DNA from: an uncultured Eubacteriales bacterium
Lineage (GTDB): Bacteria > Bacillota > Clostridia > Oscillospirales > Oscillospiraceae
NCBI GenBank assembly: GCA_900555795.1
Contig: USMP01000125.1
Span: 1 to 5,085, forward strand
Direction: 5' to 3'
Length of the DNA stretch: 5,085 nt
Shown: positions 4,955 to 5,085 of the stretch, in pieces
Numbering within the stretch: position 1 is the stretch's first letter
Layout of the letters: each line of letters opens with the position of its first letter
Notes under the pieces: model-generated
Database searches by the model: none
Told to the model about the DNA's origin: nothing
What the model saw: only the letters and a program-made list of their open reading frames with translations
Position numbers and translations under genes: made by a program

Positions 4955-5024
4955 ATCACTGTTGCGGATCCCTCCTGATGGATAGGTATCTTTGATCTGC
5001 GGCGGAGTTTTCTACAGAAATTAT

Positions 5025-5085
5025 GCTGGTATAGCTCAGTCGGTAGAGCAGCTGATTCGTAATCAGCAGGTCGTGTGTTCGAGTC
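5025..5085 (+). tRNA. tRNA-Thr (anticodon CGT), 3' end beyond window
   Basis: The cloverleaf can be followed: 5' acceptor strand GCTGGTA (5025-5031), TA linker, D stem GCTC (5034-5037) pairing with GAGC (5046-5049) around AGTCGGTA, anticodon stem GCTGA (5051-5055) and TCAGC (5063-5067), and loop TTCGTAA with anticodon CGT at 5058-5060. AGGTC is the variable region, GTGTG starts the T stem, and TTCGAGT is the T loop. The window stops at about canonical position 61, so the 3' T stem, the acceptor 3' strand and any encoded CCA are not visible. CGU reads the threonine codon ACG. U36-A37-A38 is the context expected for t6A37, the modification made by TsaD. Confidence 0.95.

Noticed and set aside
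4692..4985. 97-codon plus-strand open frame in the AT-rich island
   Set aside because: It starts at GTG without a ribosome binding site, passes through two inverted repeats and the tRNA promoter, and shows no recognisable domain.
1..5085. CRISPR array, insertion sequence or phage genes
   Set aside because: No regularly spaced repeats, transposase motifs, terminal inverted repeats or phage-type genes were seen; although a tRNA lies at the right edge, its 3' end, the usual attachment site, is outside the window.

Overview
The window looks like a chromosomal housekeeping region of a GC-rich member of the Firmicutes, most plausibly a clostridial gut anaerobe of the Oscillospiraceae type. This rests on the SecA and TsaD sequence style, strong GGAGG-type ribosome binding sites before nearly every gene, GC-rich codons, and a regulator fused to a desulfoferrodoxin-like domain. 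The lineage is an inference; no rRNA or other marker is present. All genes seen read left to right.

Left part (1-979): the C-terminal third of secA, ending in its zinc-binding tail, then a perfect GC-rich hairpin lying between secA and the next gene.

Centre (980-4434): a five-gene run, probably one or two transcription units. It holds rimI (ribosomal-protein or TsaD-partner type acetyltransferase), a second GNAT acetyltransferase overlapping rimI by 4 nt (ATGA), a divergent Ham1/RdgB-like NTP pyrophosphatase 2 nt further on, a weak terminator and possible promoter, an XRE helix-turn-helix protein fused to a desulforedoxin plus superoxide-reductase-like module, and tsaD. A clear intrinsic terminator directly follows tsaD. 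In many Firmicutes rimI and tsaD sit next to each other with tsaE and tsaB. Here tsaE and tsaB are absent from the visible segment and three other genes lie between rimI and tsaD.

Right part (4435-5085): a conspicuously AT-rich intergenic stretch of nearly 600 nt. It has three tandem DnaA-box-like 9-mers in the same orientation, two perfect inverted repeats, a doubtful 31-codon ORF, and an excellent sigma70-type promoter. That promoter drives a tRNA-Thr(CGT) gene cut off by the window end.

Functionally the recognisable genes concern protein export (secA), acetylation (rimI, GNAT), nucleotide-pool cleaning (Ham1-like) and the t6A37 tRNA modification (tsaD). The tRNA-Thr at the right edge carries the U36-A37 context that TsaD-dependent t6A formation uses. 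The most unusual items are the XRE-desulfoferrodoxin fusion, with a missing first iron ligand and an internal translation start signal, and the DnaA-box cluster in the AT-rich island.
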